DNA of 17,508 nucleotides, taken from the NCBI GenBank assembly GCA_023451115.1, contig JAEXFV010000186.1, positions 1 to 17,508 of the forward strand. The letters are read 5' to 3'. Positions 1 to 6,316 of the stretch are shown here, piece by piece. Source of the stretch: Bacillota bacterium. Its GTDB lineage: Bacteria; Bacillota; Clostridia; Christensenellales; CAG-138. A model generated the notes under the pieces. It was not told where the DNA came from, did not search any database, and saw only the letters and a list, made by a program, of their open reading frames with translations. How positions within the stretch are numbered: the stretch's first letter is position 1; the number at the start of each line of letters is the position of its first letter. Made by a program: the position numbers and the translations under genes.

Positions 1-120
1 CTCCTGCACAATGCCTTAGCCTTACACAATCCAGAACATGAACTTGTTTCAGCACAAGTAGCCGGGAAATCACTTTCAATAAAAAGATACAACAGCAAAA
101 CAAGACGGAGAGGAATGTAG
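1..120 (+). CDS. 3' end of an unrecognised gene entering from the left (partial)
   Basis: Frame 1 is open from the first base for 39 codons and stops at TAG 118-120. The translation has a normal amino-acid mix and a basic end (KRYNSKTRRGM), which looks like the C-terminus of a real protein. The stop lies one base before the ATG of the next small ORF at 122, and that ORF's possible ribosome binding site (gga gagg, 107-113) lies inside this gene, as in a tightly packed operon. I do not recognise the family, and the beginning is outside the window. Being open for 39 codons could be chance; the tight junction is the main support. Confidence 0.4.
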   Translation, partial: LLHNALALHNPEHELVSAQVAGKSLSIKRYNSKTRRRGM

Positions 121-121
121 A

Positions 122-235
122 ATGGGAGAAAACAAGCGGGATTATAAACCAATATACAAATATCCAAAGGGAAAGATGGATCAAAAATCGGCAGAAATAA
201 TTTGTACTGGGGAAAGAAAATGCGCCCACTGTTAG
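122..235 (+). CDS. Small ORF, 37 residues, cysteine-containing tail
   Basis: ATG at 122 follows a purine-rich ggagagg stretch (107-113) about 8 bases upstream. The product is 37 residues, lysine- and tyrosine-rich at first (KPIYKYPKGK), and ends with three cysteines in the pattern C-x5-C-x2-C (CTGERKCAHC). That tail resembles half of a zinc-binding knuckle, so the gene may be the truncated start of a longer protein. Its end overlaps the start of the next ORF (ATG at 220) by 16 bases, which is compatible with coupled translation. No family is recognised. It is short enough to be chance, but its packing between two other coding-like frames argues for a real or recently real gene of a mobile element. 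Confidence 0.35.
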   Translation: MGENKRDYKPIYKYPKGKMDQKSAEIICTGERKCAHC

Positions 236-453
236 AGAAAAATTTGGAAAAACACGAGAAAGAAGTGTGTAATGGAGAAGAAGAAAAAAGTAAGGACCAT
301 TTACAGCTGGCCCTCGAAGCAGAAACGGCAGCCAATATATTGAAACGAAAAATTAGCTTTCAACAGGAATGCTGAAGATGCGGCAAGGGATTGCTAATCC
401 CTGCCCGTAAATGCGGGGAATGTTGCAAACGGCAGCAATATTGTGTATGCTAA
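220..453 (+). pseudogene. Small zinc-ribbon-like ORF interrupted by an in-frame TGA
   Basis: ATG at 220, preceded by a gggg-aaag purine stretch (209-219), opens a charged helical segment (for example LQLALEAETAANILKRKI). The frame reaches TGA at 373-375 after 51 codons. Beyond it the same frame stays coding-like for 25 more codons to TAA 451-453 and is cysteine-rich (RCGKGLLIPARKCGECC, then YCVC). Cys51, the TGA codon, Arg53 and Cys54 together make a C-x2-C knuckle, matched by a second C-x2-C further on. If the TGA was once TGG (Trp), the product would be a 77-residue zinc-ribbon protein. The simplest reading is a nonsense mutation in a decaying accessory gene. The alternatives are a genuine 51-residue gene, or recoding of the TGA. 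No family is recognised. Confidence 0.4.
382..405 (+). other. Stem-loop just downstream of the in-frame TGA
   Basis: GGC (382-384) pairs with GCC (403-405), and AGGGATT (386-392) pairs perfectly with AATCCCT (396-402). There is one bulged A at 385 and a three-base loop GCT at 393-395. The loop begins 17 bases after the TGA and starts with G, inside the geometry usually described for bacterial SECIS elements. There is no T-run, so it is not an intrinsic terminator. It may simply be a chance palindrome in the coding sequence. Confidence 0.4.
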
Positions 454-660
454 ATCCAATGGTCAAACAAAGAGCATAGAAGGAATTTGCTTTTAACACA
501 AAAATTTGGGTGCACAACCCATTTAATTTTAGCGAACTTCCCTTACAAAAAGCAGTTTAACGGAATATAGCAAGGTTCCAAGATACCGGCAGGCTGGTTC
601 CGCCGAATATTTGCTTGGAGTTGGAAACCAACCGATTAGAACCTATATAGAATGAAAACA
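454..660. other. Intergenic stretch without a recognisable gene
   Basis: No convincing frame or known RNA is visible over about 207 bases. There is a weak inverted repeat TGGGT/ACCCA near 508-522 followed by T-rich sequence, perhaps the remnant of a terminator. A GGTTCC hexamer occurs twice, near 575 and 595. The stretch is AT-rich on the left and becomes more balanced toward the ribosome binding site at 660. Confidence 0.4.
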
Positions 661-674
661 GGAGGGAATATTTG

Positions 675-914
675 ATGATTACGAGAGATACTCCAATGAT
701 GTCCCGAGAGGAGCAACTCCAATACGGGCGGATGAGCCCAGCGGAACTCATAAAGATGGGCAAGCTGCCATGGGGATACTTCCCGGACGGGAAGGGGGGA
801 GCGTACCAGGATCCGGAGTGGATAGAAGATTGGTATTTCGAGCAGGGACGGAAGCGCCGCCAGGCGGAAGCGGAGCTGCAACAGGTGGATGGTAGGATGA
901 ATGGTCCGGAATAA
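675..914 (+). CDS. Hypothetical protein, 79 residues, accessory/phage-like
   Basis: ATG at 675 has a strong ribosome binding site (aggaggg, 660-666) eight bases upstream; a TTG at 672 is a less likely start. The product has the internal segment LPWGYFPDGKGGAYQDPEW and a charged helical C-terminus (EQGRKRRQAEAELQQVDG). It has no signal peptide or membrane segment. I do not recognise a family, although small aromatic/charged proteins like this are common in clostridial prophages. Its end overlaps another coding-like frame (from about 896) by some 18 bases. The two may therefore once have been one reading frame, separated by an indel. I am fairly sure it is or was translated and unsure that it is intact. 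Confidence 0.55.
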   Translation: MITRDTPMMSREEQLQYGRMSPAELIKMGKLPWGYFPDGKGGAYQDPEWIEDWYFEQGRKRRQAEAELQQVDGRMNGPE

Positions 915-1244
915 ACAATGTTGTTGTTTCGGATGGGAGATATTCAAACCCCAGCATTGAACGCCTATACCGGATTGACCTGGACAATGAAACAGATATT
1001 GAGATTGTGAGGGATTATATTTATGAACAAGAAAGCTGGGATAGCGCACGAGCGAGCGGTTATGTGCATGACTGTTTCGGGGAGGAGATTGTCAACTCCA
1101 ACGAGAGACATGATTTTCAATCATTTAGGTCGCTTCGATCCGGCGGATCACAAAGCAAAGGAAGCGGAAGCCAAGAAAATAACCGCAATTATCGATTCGA
1201 GCAAGACGGAAGCGGAGATGCTGGAGAAGCTGAAACAACTATAA
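914..1244 (+). pseudogene. Frameshifted phage-like gene remnant
   Basis: Two frames each carry half of a coding-like signal. From about 914 to 1100, frame 2 reads well (for example SIERLYRIDLDNETDIEIV, then SARASGYVHDCFGEEIV) but has no ATG. After 1100 that frame degenerates into Ser/Gly/Arg-rich shadow, while frame 3 takes over (DMIFNHLGRFDPADHKAKEA, then a Lys/Glu-rich helix) and ends at TAA 1242-1244. Removing one base near 1100 (for example a G in the aac-gag-aga context) would join NSN to RDMIF and give one smooth protein. I therefore call a single-base frameshift. The protein family is not recognised. Confidence 0.4.
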
Positions 1245-1318
1245 GATTTTCCCTCAAAGACACGCCTGAATATCTGAAAAAACAGCACCAATGGATGTGG
1301 CAATGCTGTGCGTAGCCA
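1243..1318 (+). pseudogene. Fragment with an RFSLKD motif, prophage-type remnant
   Basis: Frame 2 regains coding character after the TAA at 1244, reading IRFSLKDTPEYLKKQ and ending at TAG 1316-1318. From memory, an (I/V)RFSLKD motif is frequent in large clostridial prophage proteins (MuF-like or polyvalent proteins). Only about 24 residues remain, with no start of their own, so this looks like a deletion junction rather than a gene. The assignment rests on this short motif only. Confidence 0.25.
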
Positions 1319-1330
1319 AGTATATATATT

Positions 1331-1375
1331 CTGATATCAGACGCGCCACACACGTGTATGTTAGTTATAACTAAC
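1331..1375. promoter_or_regulatory. Cluster of three perfect palindromes (operator-like)
   Basis: CTGATATCAG (1331-1340), ACACGTGT (1350-1357) and GTTAGTTATAACTAAC (1360-1375) are each perfect palindromes within 45 bases. The 16-base one has the TTAG-N6-CTAA layout of DtxR/IdeR-family metal-regulator boxes. No plus-strand gene starts downstream; the next gene is the oppositely oriented tRNA. The site is either orphaned from a lost gene or unrelated to transcription. Confidence 0.35.
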
Positions 1376-1460
1376 TAAAAATATTCCCGTTGAAATTCTG
1401 GTATTAAAAATGGGTTTTTAAAATACAAGTGGGTTTATTGGTGGGTTTTTGGGAGGCGGG

Positions 1461-1493
1461 AAATAAAGAAAACCCTAGATAAAATCTAGGGTT
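1461..1493 (-). terminator. Intrinsic terminator of the tRNA-Leu gene
   Basis: AACCCTAGAT (1471-1480) and ATCTAGGGTT (1484-1493) form a 10-bp stem with an AAA loop. Read on the minus strand it is followed by a T-rich tract (complement of aaataaagaa, 1461-1470). It lies six bases past the encoded CCA of the tRNA. Confidence 0.85.
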
Positions 1494-1498
1494 TCAGC

Positions 1499-1581
1499 TG
1501 GTGCGGTAGATGGGACTTGAACCCATACGCTCGCGCACACGCCCCTCAAACGTGCCTGTCTGCCTATTCCAGCACTACCGC
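1499..1581 (-). tRNA. tRNA-Leu, anticodon GAG, CCA encoded
   Basis: Read on the minus strand, the 7-bp acceptor stem is GCGGTAG with CTACCGC, followed by discriminator A and an encoded CCA (1499-1501). The D-arm contains GGAATAGGCAGA, typical of leucine tRNAs. The anticodon stem is CACGT/GCGTG with the loop TTGAGGG, so the anticodon is GAG (reads CUC and CUU). A long variable arm (class II) precedes the T-arm ATGGG-TTCAAGT-CCCAT. It has its own promoter and terminator, so it is a single-gene transcript. Its 3' end faces the degraded phage-like stretch at 1-1320, the usual arrangement when an element integrates into the 3' end of a tRNA gene. I did not find a second copy of the tRNA 3' end that would mark an outer attachment site. 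Confidence 0.95.
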
Positions 1582-1590
1582 GCATCATCC

Positions 1591-1620
1591 ATTATACTGG
1601 TTATACATGGCTTTTGTCAA
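1591..1620 (-). promoter_or_regulatory. Sigma-A promoter of tRNA-Leu
   Basis: On the minus strand there is a perfect TTGACA (1620-1615), an 18-base spacer and a perfect TATAAT (1596-1591). The -10 lies about 10 bases before the tRNA 5' end, as expected for a strong stable-RNA promoter. Confidence 0.85.
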
Positions 1621-1703
1621 TGCCTGAAATAGAGATTGACGGTGCAGAATAAAACAGGATGCTTGCTCTACTACAGAACCAAATTTTGTATTTCTTTCCT
1701 GCC

Positions 1704-1732
1704 GCATAAAAGATTTTCTCCAACAAATACTA
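1704..1732 (+). promoter_or_regulatory. Candidate forespore (sigma-G-type) promoter of spoVT
   Basis: GCATA (1704-1708), 17 bases, then AATACTA (1726-1732) fits the sigma-G pattern GHATR - N17-18 - CATNNTA with one -10 mismatch. In Bacillus subtilis spoVT is a sigma-G gene, which makes this reading reasonable. No good sigma-A promoter is visible here. Confidence 0.4.
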
Positions 1733-1781
1733 AGTTCACAATAAAACGTCAAAACACGCATGGTTTAGGAGGGCATCCATT

Positions 1782-2339
1782 TTGAAAGCTACAGGCATTG
1801 TAAGGCGTATCGACGAGTTGGGACGTGTTGTCATTCCCAAAGAGATCCGGCGGACGCTCCGCATTCGGGAAGGCGATCCCCTGGAAATTTTTACGGATCG
1901 GGAAGGCGAAATTATACTGAAAAAATATTCTCCCATTGGGGAACTCAATGAATTTGCAAGGGAATATGCAGCTTCTATGCACTATGTGTTGGGGCATATC
2001 ACGGCAATTTGCGATAAGGACGCGGTGATTACCGTAGCTGGGGCAAGCAAGCGGGAGCTGTTGGAAAAGCCAGTGCATGAGGATGTGGAAACCTTGATGC
2101 AACAACGTGGAAAAGCACAAAAATCTGTTGCAAAAGGAGAAAAGTTGCTGCGTATTACCGAGGAGGAAGAGGAAGGCAGCCCTTATACCGCGCAAGTAAT
2201 CGTACCTATTTTGGCAGAAGGGGATGCCATTGGCGCGGTGATGCTGCTATCCCGGGAGCCTGGCGCACAGATGGGAGAAACCGAACTGAAAGTGGCGGAA
2301 ACAGCGGCTGGGTTTATCGGACGGCAGATGGAGCAGTAA
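1782..2339 (+). CDS. spoVT: Stage V sporulation protein T (AbrB-like transcription factor)
   Basis: The 185-residue product has the two-part build of SpoVT. An AbrB/MazE-type swapped-hairpin DNA-binding domain lies at about residues 1-50 (TGIVRRIDELGRVVIPKEIR, then LRIREGDPLEIF), and a GAF-like domain follows to the end (VIVPILAEGDAIGAVMLLS). B. subtilis SpoVT is 178 residues. It acts in the forespore and modulates sigma-G-dependent genes during spore maturation. The start is a TTG at 1782, chosen because an aggaggg site (1767-1773) lies eight bases upstream and the KATGIVRRID N-terminus is the family's usual one. The gene is monocistronic, with a hairpin terminator after it. Its presence is the best evidence that the organism forms spores. 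Identification is secure; regulation by sigma-G is inferred. Confidence 0.95.
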   Translation: MKATGIVRRIDELGRVVIPKEIRRTLRIREGDPLEIFTDREGEIILKKYSPIGELNEFAREYAASMHYVLGHITAICDKDAVITVAGASKRELLEKPVHEDVETLMQQRGKAQKSVAKGEKLLRITEEEEEGSPYTAQVIVPILAEGDAIGAVMLLSREPGAQMGETELKVAETAAGFIGRQMEQ

Positions 2340-2359
2340 TAGCGTTCCATAACAGAAAC

Positions 2360-2386
2360 AAAAAGCAGGGATTACCCTGCTTTTTA
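2360..2386. terminator. Bidirectional terminator after spoVT
   Basis: AAAAGCAGGG (2361-2370), loop ATTA, then CCCTGCTTTT (2375-2384) with a T-run on the plus strand and an equivalent T-run on the minus strand. It lies 21 bases past the spoVT stop and can also stop transcription arriving from the minus-strand cluster. Confidence 0.85.
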
Positions 2387-2499
2387 CTTGCTCCCAAACG
2401 CGTTACGCTTCGGAGATTTCAATAAGGAACCATGTCAACCCTTTGTTTTGCTTACCCGATTATCGTTCATGCCGCTTTTAAAGCGGAATAATGCGCTAT

Positions 2500-3606
2500 T
2501 TAACGATTGGCAAAATATTGATACAGGGTGCAGGCCATGCCGCCATTGGAAAGCTTCCTCCGCTTATTGGCCCGTTTGCCATAAACCCGCTCAAAGTCCG
2601 ACATTGCGGTGATAATATGGACGCTCCAGCCAGGCAACCTATCGAATACGTTGCGCATATCTTTATACAAGGCTACCGTTTGCTGTTTGGTCATCATACG
2701 CTCCCCATAAGGGGGATTGCACACCAAAACGCCTCCTGGAGTGGAAACCTGCAGTTCTTGTACCGGCCGTACCGCCCATTGCAACATAACCCCCGCTTTT
2801 TTTGCATGGCGTTTGCAAAGTTCGATGCTGCGGGGATCCATATCGCTGCCGGTAATGTTTAAGGGGATATTGTTTACGCTGTCCTGCGCCTCTTCCCGGG
2901 CTTGGTTCCAGAGAACCTGTGGCAAAAAAGGCCATTCCTCTGCGGCAAAGCTGCGCCCCAGGCCCGGCGCACGGCGCTGGGCGATCATCGCGGCCTCAAT
3001 GGGCATGGTGCCTGACCCACACATGGGATCAATCAGGGGCTGTTCAGGCCGGTACCGGGAAAGGAGTATAATGGCTGCGCCCAGCGTCTCGCTCAAGGGG
3101 GCGGCTACATTCCAAGTGCGGTATCCCCGGCGGGAAAGCCCTGCTCCGCAGGCATCCAAAGCCAACGTGGCCATATCCCGCAATAACCCCACCTCAACGA
3201 TTACCTTCTTACCGGTTTCCGGCAGCAGCTGGGTGTGATAGGCCTCCCGCAGGTTTTCCACAATAGCTTTTTTCGTAATGCTCTGGCAATCGGAAACGCT
3301 GAATAATGTGCTTTTGGCGGATTTTCCGTTCACATGGATGCTGGCGTCCCGCCCCAAATATTGTTTCCATGGCAAAGCCTTTACCCCTTGAAACAGCTCT
3401 TCAAAGCTATGGGCGGGGAAAACGCCAATTTCCAGCAGCAGGCGTTCTGCGGTGCGCAGCCAAAGGGCCGCCCTGCAAAGCGCCTCAAATTCACCGGAAA
3501 AAATGACCCGGGCGTCCAGGGTTTCCTCTACGAAGATCCCTAACGCCCTGAGCTCCATGGTGACGACCGATTCCAACCCCAGTTTACAGGTGGCAATAAA
3601 ACGCAT
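2500..3606 (-). CDS. THUMP-domain class I SAM-dependent RNA methyltransferase (RlmL/YpsC type)
   Basis: This 368-residue protein opens with the ferredoxin-like/THUMP region typical of RNA-modifying enzymes (MRFIATCKLGLESVVTMELR onward, to about residue 155). A Rossmann-type methylase of the UPF0020 family follows. It shows the SAM-binding motif IDPMCGSGTMPIEAA (about 192-206) and the base-flipping motif CNPPYGERM (296-304), whose NPPY signature is that of N-methylation of a purine amino group. The closest known role is that of RlmL or B. subtilis YpsC, m2G modification of 23S rRNA. It is shorter than E. coli RlmKL because the second methylase half is absent. It is the last gene of the minus-strand cluster, starting six bases after the TPR gene's stop. 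A GAGGAG site lies inside the end of that gene, at a rather long 12-base spacing. The family is certain; the exact target nucleotide is inferred. Confidence 0.88.
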   Translation of the reverse strand: MRFIATCKLGLESVVTMELRALGIFVEETLDARVIFSGEFEALCRAALWLRTAERLLLEIGVFPAHSFEELFQGVKALPWKQYLGRDASIHVNGKSAKSTLFSVSDCQSITKKAIVENLREAYHTQLLPETGKKVIVEVGLLRDMATLALDACGAGLSRRGYRTWNVAAPLSETLGAAIILLSRYRPEQPLIDPMCGSGTMPIEAAMIAQRRAPGLGRSFAAEEWPFLPQVLWNQAREEAQDSVNNIPLNITGSDMDPRSIELCKRHAKKAGVMLQWAVRPVQELQVSTPGGVLVCNPPYGERMMTKQQTVALYKDMRNVFDRLPGWSVHIITAMSDFERVYGKRANKRRKLSNGGMACTLYQYFANR

Positions 3607-3612
3607 AAACTT

Positions 3613-5346
3613 TTAATGCTCCTCTTCCGTATCCATAATATTGTGCAGTTTGGACAGGGCGTTGTTCAGCCGGGTCAAGGAGATGCCGTATGCGCTGCAA
3701 AGCTGGCCCTTGGATATGCCCTGTTCGTTGGGGCAGCGGTGGCAAGCAAGATATTCTATGGCGGCTGCGAGCGCGTAAACCTGGCCTTTGGTCAACCGGG
3801 GATACCGCCCTTCTCCCAGGGATTTGATGTAGCGTTCATAAATCGCTACCCCAGCTTCCATACAGTCAGGGCTGCGGGTGCCCGCCATAGATTCCAGCAT
3901 GACCGCTAAAATCCGCTGATAGGCTGGAGGCAAATTTTCCGGAACCTGGCAGGAAAGGCCGCTGCGGCTTTGCACCAGCTGCCCGTCCATGATGGCGACA
4001 TAAGGTTCCTTTGCGCCCATTTGCCGCAACAGGCCAAATACTTCCCGCTTAATGGCATCGGGTTGGCTGCTGTCCAGTAGAAAATCCCGCAGGGCATATT
4101 CGGCGTCCTGCCCGCCAAAGGAAAAAATCAGGGAAAGCAGCGCGCGCTTTGCTACAGGCTCCGGCAACCGCAGTCCCCACAACAGTAAGCCATGAAAATC
4201 CCGATCCTGCTCCCAGAGGCGAGCAAGGTCTTTTTGCTCCCGCTTGATGCTGCTGTTGATAGCGCGAATGCGCCGCAATACCTCTACATAGGGCACTTGA
4301 TAATGGTGCATCCAGTCAACAGGCTCCGGTTTGCCTAAAATGGCCTTTTGGCAGAGAACGCGGTAATATTTTGCGATGGTATCGTCGGAATCGATTTTTA
4401 AAAGCCGGTCGTAGCAATCCCGGGCTGGGGCATACTGCTTCAGCTGATAATAGCACACACCCATACGATGGTTAGCGCTCTCATCATAAGGGAAAATGGC
4501 TTGCAAACGTTTCAGCGCGCCCAGCGCCTCTTGGTAGTGGCCCAATTCCATAAAGGTTACCGCCATGCGGTTCAGGTCATCCGGATCTTGCGTGCGGCTT
4601 TGCTGCAAAAAGGCAAAGTCCGTCATATCCTCCTGGGGGCGCTTGGCGTCGTGGAGGAATAGCAAACGGTTGCAATGGGCTTGCACATCCTCTGGGTTAC
4701 GCTCCAAAATGGCCTGTACCTCCTCCATTGCCTGAACGGACTGGTGGTTGCAAAAATAAGCCATCGCCAGGTTGTTGCGCACAAACGTCAAGTCGGGATA
4801 CCGGGCGGAAGCTGCCTTTAAGGTAGAAATGGCCTGCTTTATATCGCCATTTTCCATCAAATGCCGGCTTTTCGAGCAAACGGCCTGGGCATCCTGCTCC
4901 CGCTGGGGCAACACGCCAGGTATGCTGTAAAGCTCATCATCGCTTTCCAACGCATCCAGCATATCCACAGCGTCGTAGGAAAAAGGCCCGTCCGGATCCA
5001 GGGAAAGATAGCTTTCCAGGCTATCATGGGCATGGTGGAACTCCTGCAGCCCGAAAAAGTTGCAAGCCATGCCAAAATAACATTCCGAAGGGAATTCGGG
5101 CAAAGACAACAAGGGGAACAACAAACGGTTGCTCTCCTCATAACGGTGCATTTCTGTGAGCACTTCCGCAAGGGCCAATTGATATTCTACATTGTCCGGC
5201 TCTTTGCGGCAGGCCTGCCGGTAACTTGCAGCGGCCTCCAGCAAATCATTTCGCTCCAGGCGCTGGGAGCCTCTGCGCAGGAAAAATTCCCCGTCTCGCT
5301 CAAAGGGGATGATTTTCGCTTTGGTTCTGGTCTTCTCGTTTGGCAT
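3613..5346 (-). CDS. TPR-repeat protein with a C-terminal helix-turn-helix-like end
   Basis: The 577-residue soluble protein is built of tetratricopeptide repeats. One group spans about residues 20-115 (for example LLEAAASYRQACRKEPDN), and others span about 165-330 (YQEALGALKRLQAIFP, QYAPARDCYDRLLKIDSDD). TPR repeats bind other proteins. The middle (about 345-520) is helical without recognisable motifs. The last 50 residues contain GISKGQLCSAYGISLTRLNN, which resembles a helix-turn-helix, so a regulatory or nucleic-acid role is possible. The first 47 bases overlap the end of hslO in another frame. The start is supported by a GAGGAG site seven bases before ATG 5346, inside hslO. Overlap upstream and a six-base gap downstream indicate coupled translation in one operon. 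There is no signal peptide or transmembrane segment. The specific function is unknown. Confidence 0.85.
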   Translation of the reverse strand: MPNEKTRTKAKIIPFERDGEFFLRRGSQRLERNDLLEAAASYRQACRKEPDNVEYQLALAEVLTEMHRYEESNRLLFPLLSLPEFPSECYFGMACNFFGLQEFHHAHDSLESYLSLDPDGPFSYDAVDMLDALESDDELYSIPGVLPQREQDAQAVCSKSRHLMENGDIKQAISTLKAASARYPDLTFVRNNLAMAYFCNHQSVQAMEEVQAILERNPEDVQAHCNRLLFLHDAKRPQEDMTDFAFLQQSRTQDPDDLNRMAVTFMELGHYQEALGALKRLQAIFPYDESANHRMGVCYYQLKQYAPARDCYDRLLKIDSDDTIAKYYRVLCQKAILGKPEPVDWMHHYQVPYVEVLRRIRAINSSIKREQKDLARLWEQDRDFHGLLLWGLRLPEPVAKRALLSLIFSFGGQDAEYALRDFLLDSSQPDAIKREVFGLLRQMGAKEPYVAIMDGQLVQSRSGLSCQVPENLPPAYQRILAVMLESMAGTRSPDCMEAGVAIYERYIKSLGEGRYPRLTKGQVYALAAAIEYLACHRCPNEQGISKGQLCSAYGISLTRLNNALSKLHNIMDTEEEH

Positions 5347-6256
5347 CCAATGTCTCCTCGTCTATGGTTGAGCCCGACGATTCTTGCAGCAAAGCGCTAA
5401 GGTCGTCAGCAGAAAAAACATATTTCTTATTGCAGAAGTGGCACAAGAGTTCTGCGCCGCCATCCTGCTGTATCATATCTGTTAATTCGTCCCGGCCCAG
5501 GGCGATCAGCGCCCGTTCGGTACGGCTGCGGCTGCAATCGCAGCTCCAGCTTGGCATAGCGGTGCCAGCGATCGTAATCGGAAGCTGGTCGCCCAATGCT
5601 TTTTGTAAAGCCGCGTCCAGGGAAAGGCCTTGTTCCAGGTAACGGGTTAAATTTGCAATTTCCTGTGCCTGGTTCTGCAATAAATCAATTTCTTCATCCG
5701 GGCAGTCAGGCAATGGCTGCGCCACCAAACCGCCTGCGGCTAAAACTTCTCCAGTGTCCGGGCGCATCCGCACACCCAGATACACCAGGCTGGGGGTTTG
5801 TTCGCTGGCGGTATAATACTGGGCAAAATCCTCAGCGATTTCACCGGAAATCAGATTGCATTCCCCCACATAAGGTTCCCGCAGGGAAAGGTCCCGTATT
5901 ACGGTGAGTTTGCCCCGGCGCCCTACCGCAGCGCCCACATCCAGCTTGCCATTGGGGGTGAGGGGAAGTTCCACTTCGGGATTGGCAATATAGCCCTTTA
6001 CCAAAGCGCCATAGCGCCCGGTGCACACCAAACTGCCTGCTGGGCCATCGCCTTTGATGATGGTGGTGAGGCTGTCCGTTTCCGCTTTTAACCCTGCCGC
6101 CATAATAGCGGTCACCAGCAGTTGACGGCCTAAAGCCGCGGTACAGACACGGGAAAGATTGTGAATACGCCGGGCTTCCTCCACCAGTTCTTTACCGGAG
6201 ATTGCAGTAAAACGCAAAGCACCGCTCTGCGAAAGGGCATGTAAAATAGTATCCAT
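5300..6256 (-). CDS. hslO: Hsp33 redox-regulated chaperone
   Basis: The 318-residue protein matches Hsp33 throughout. It has an N-terminal substrate-binding core (including IIKGDGPAGSLVCTGRYGAL and the conserved GYIANPEVELP) and a C-terminal redox switch with four zinc-binding cysteines. These are Cys239-x-Cys241 (SWSCDCS) and Cys272-x2-Cys275 (LLCHFCNKKY). In the family, oxidation releases zinc, unfolds the linker and switches on holdase activity in the cytoplasm under oxidative and heat stress. About 26 residues follow the usual family end (SSGSTIDEETLDAKRED and beyond). They are low-complexity and lie partly in the 47-base overlap with the TPR gene, so they probably arose by gene overlap. 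The start has AGAGGA at a normal distance. It sits between the upstream methyltransferase (60-base gap) and the TPR gene. Confidence 0.95.
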   Translation of the reverse strand: MDTILHALSQSGALRFTAISGKELVEEARRIHNLSRVCTAALGRQLLVTAIMAAGLKAETDSLTTIIKGDGPAGSLVCTGRYGALVKGYIANPEVELPLTPNGKLDVGAAVGRRGKLTVIRDLSLREPYVGECNLISGEIAEDFAQYYTASEQTPSLVYLGVRMRPDTGEVLAAGGLVAQPLPDCPDEEIDLLQNQAQEIANLTRYLEQGLSLDAALQKALGDQLPITIAGTAMPSWSCDCSRSRTERALIALGRDELTDMIQQDGGAELLCHFCNKKYVFSADDLSALLQESSGSTIDEETLDAKREDQNQSENHPL

Positions 6257-6316
6257 GGGAATATTCCTCTGCTTCCAAATCCCGATTTAAGGGAAAAGAA
6301 ACTCTTTCCTATTATT

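Noticed and set aside
636..1049. 137-codon minus-strand frame across the phage-like stretch
   Set aside because: Its composition is that of an antisense shadow of the 675-914 gene (many Pro, His, Leu and Ser, no motif), and it has no ribosome binding site.
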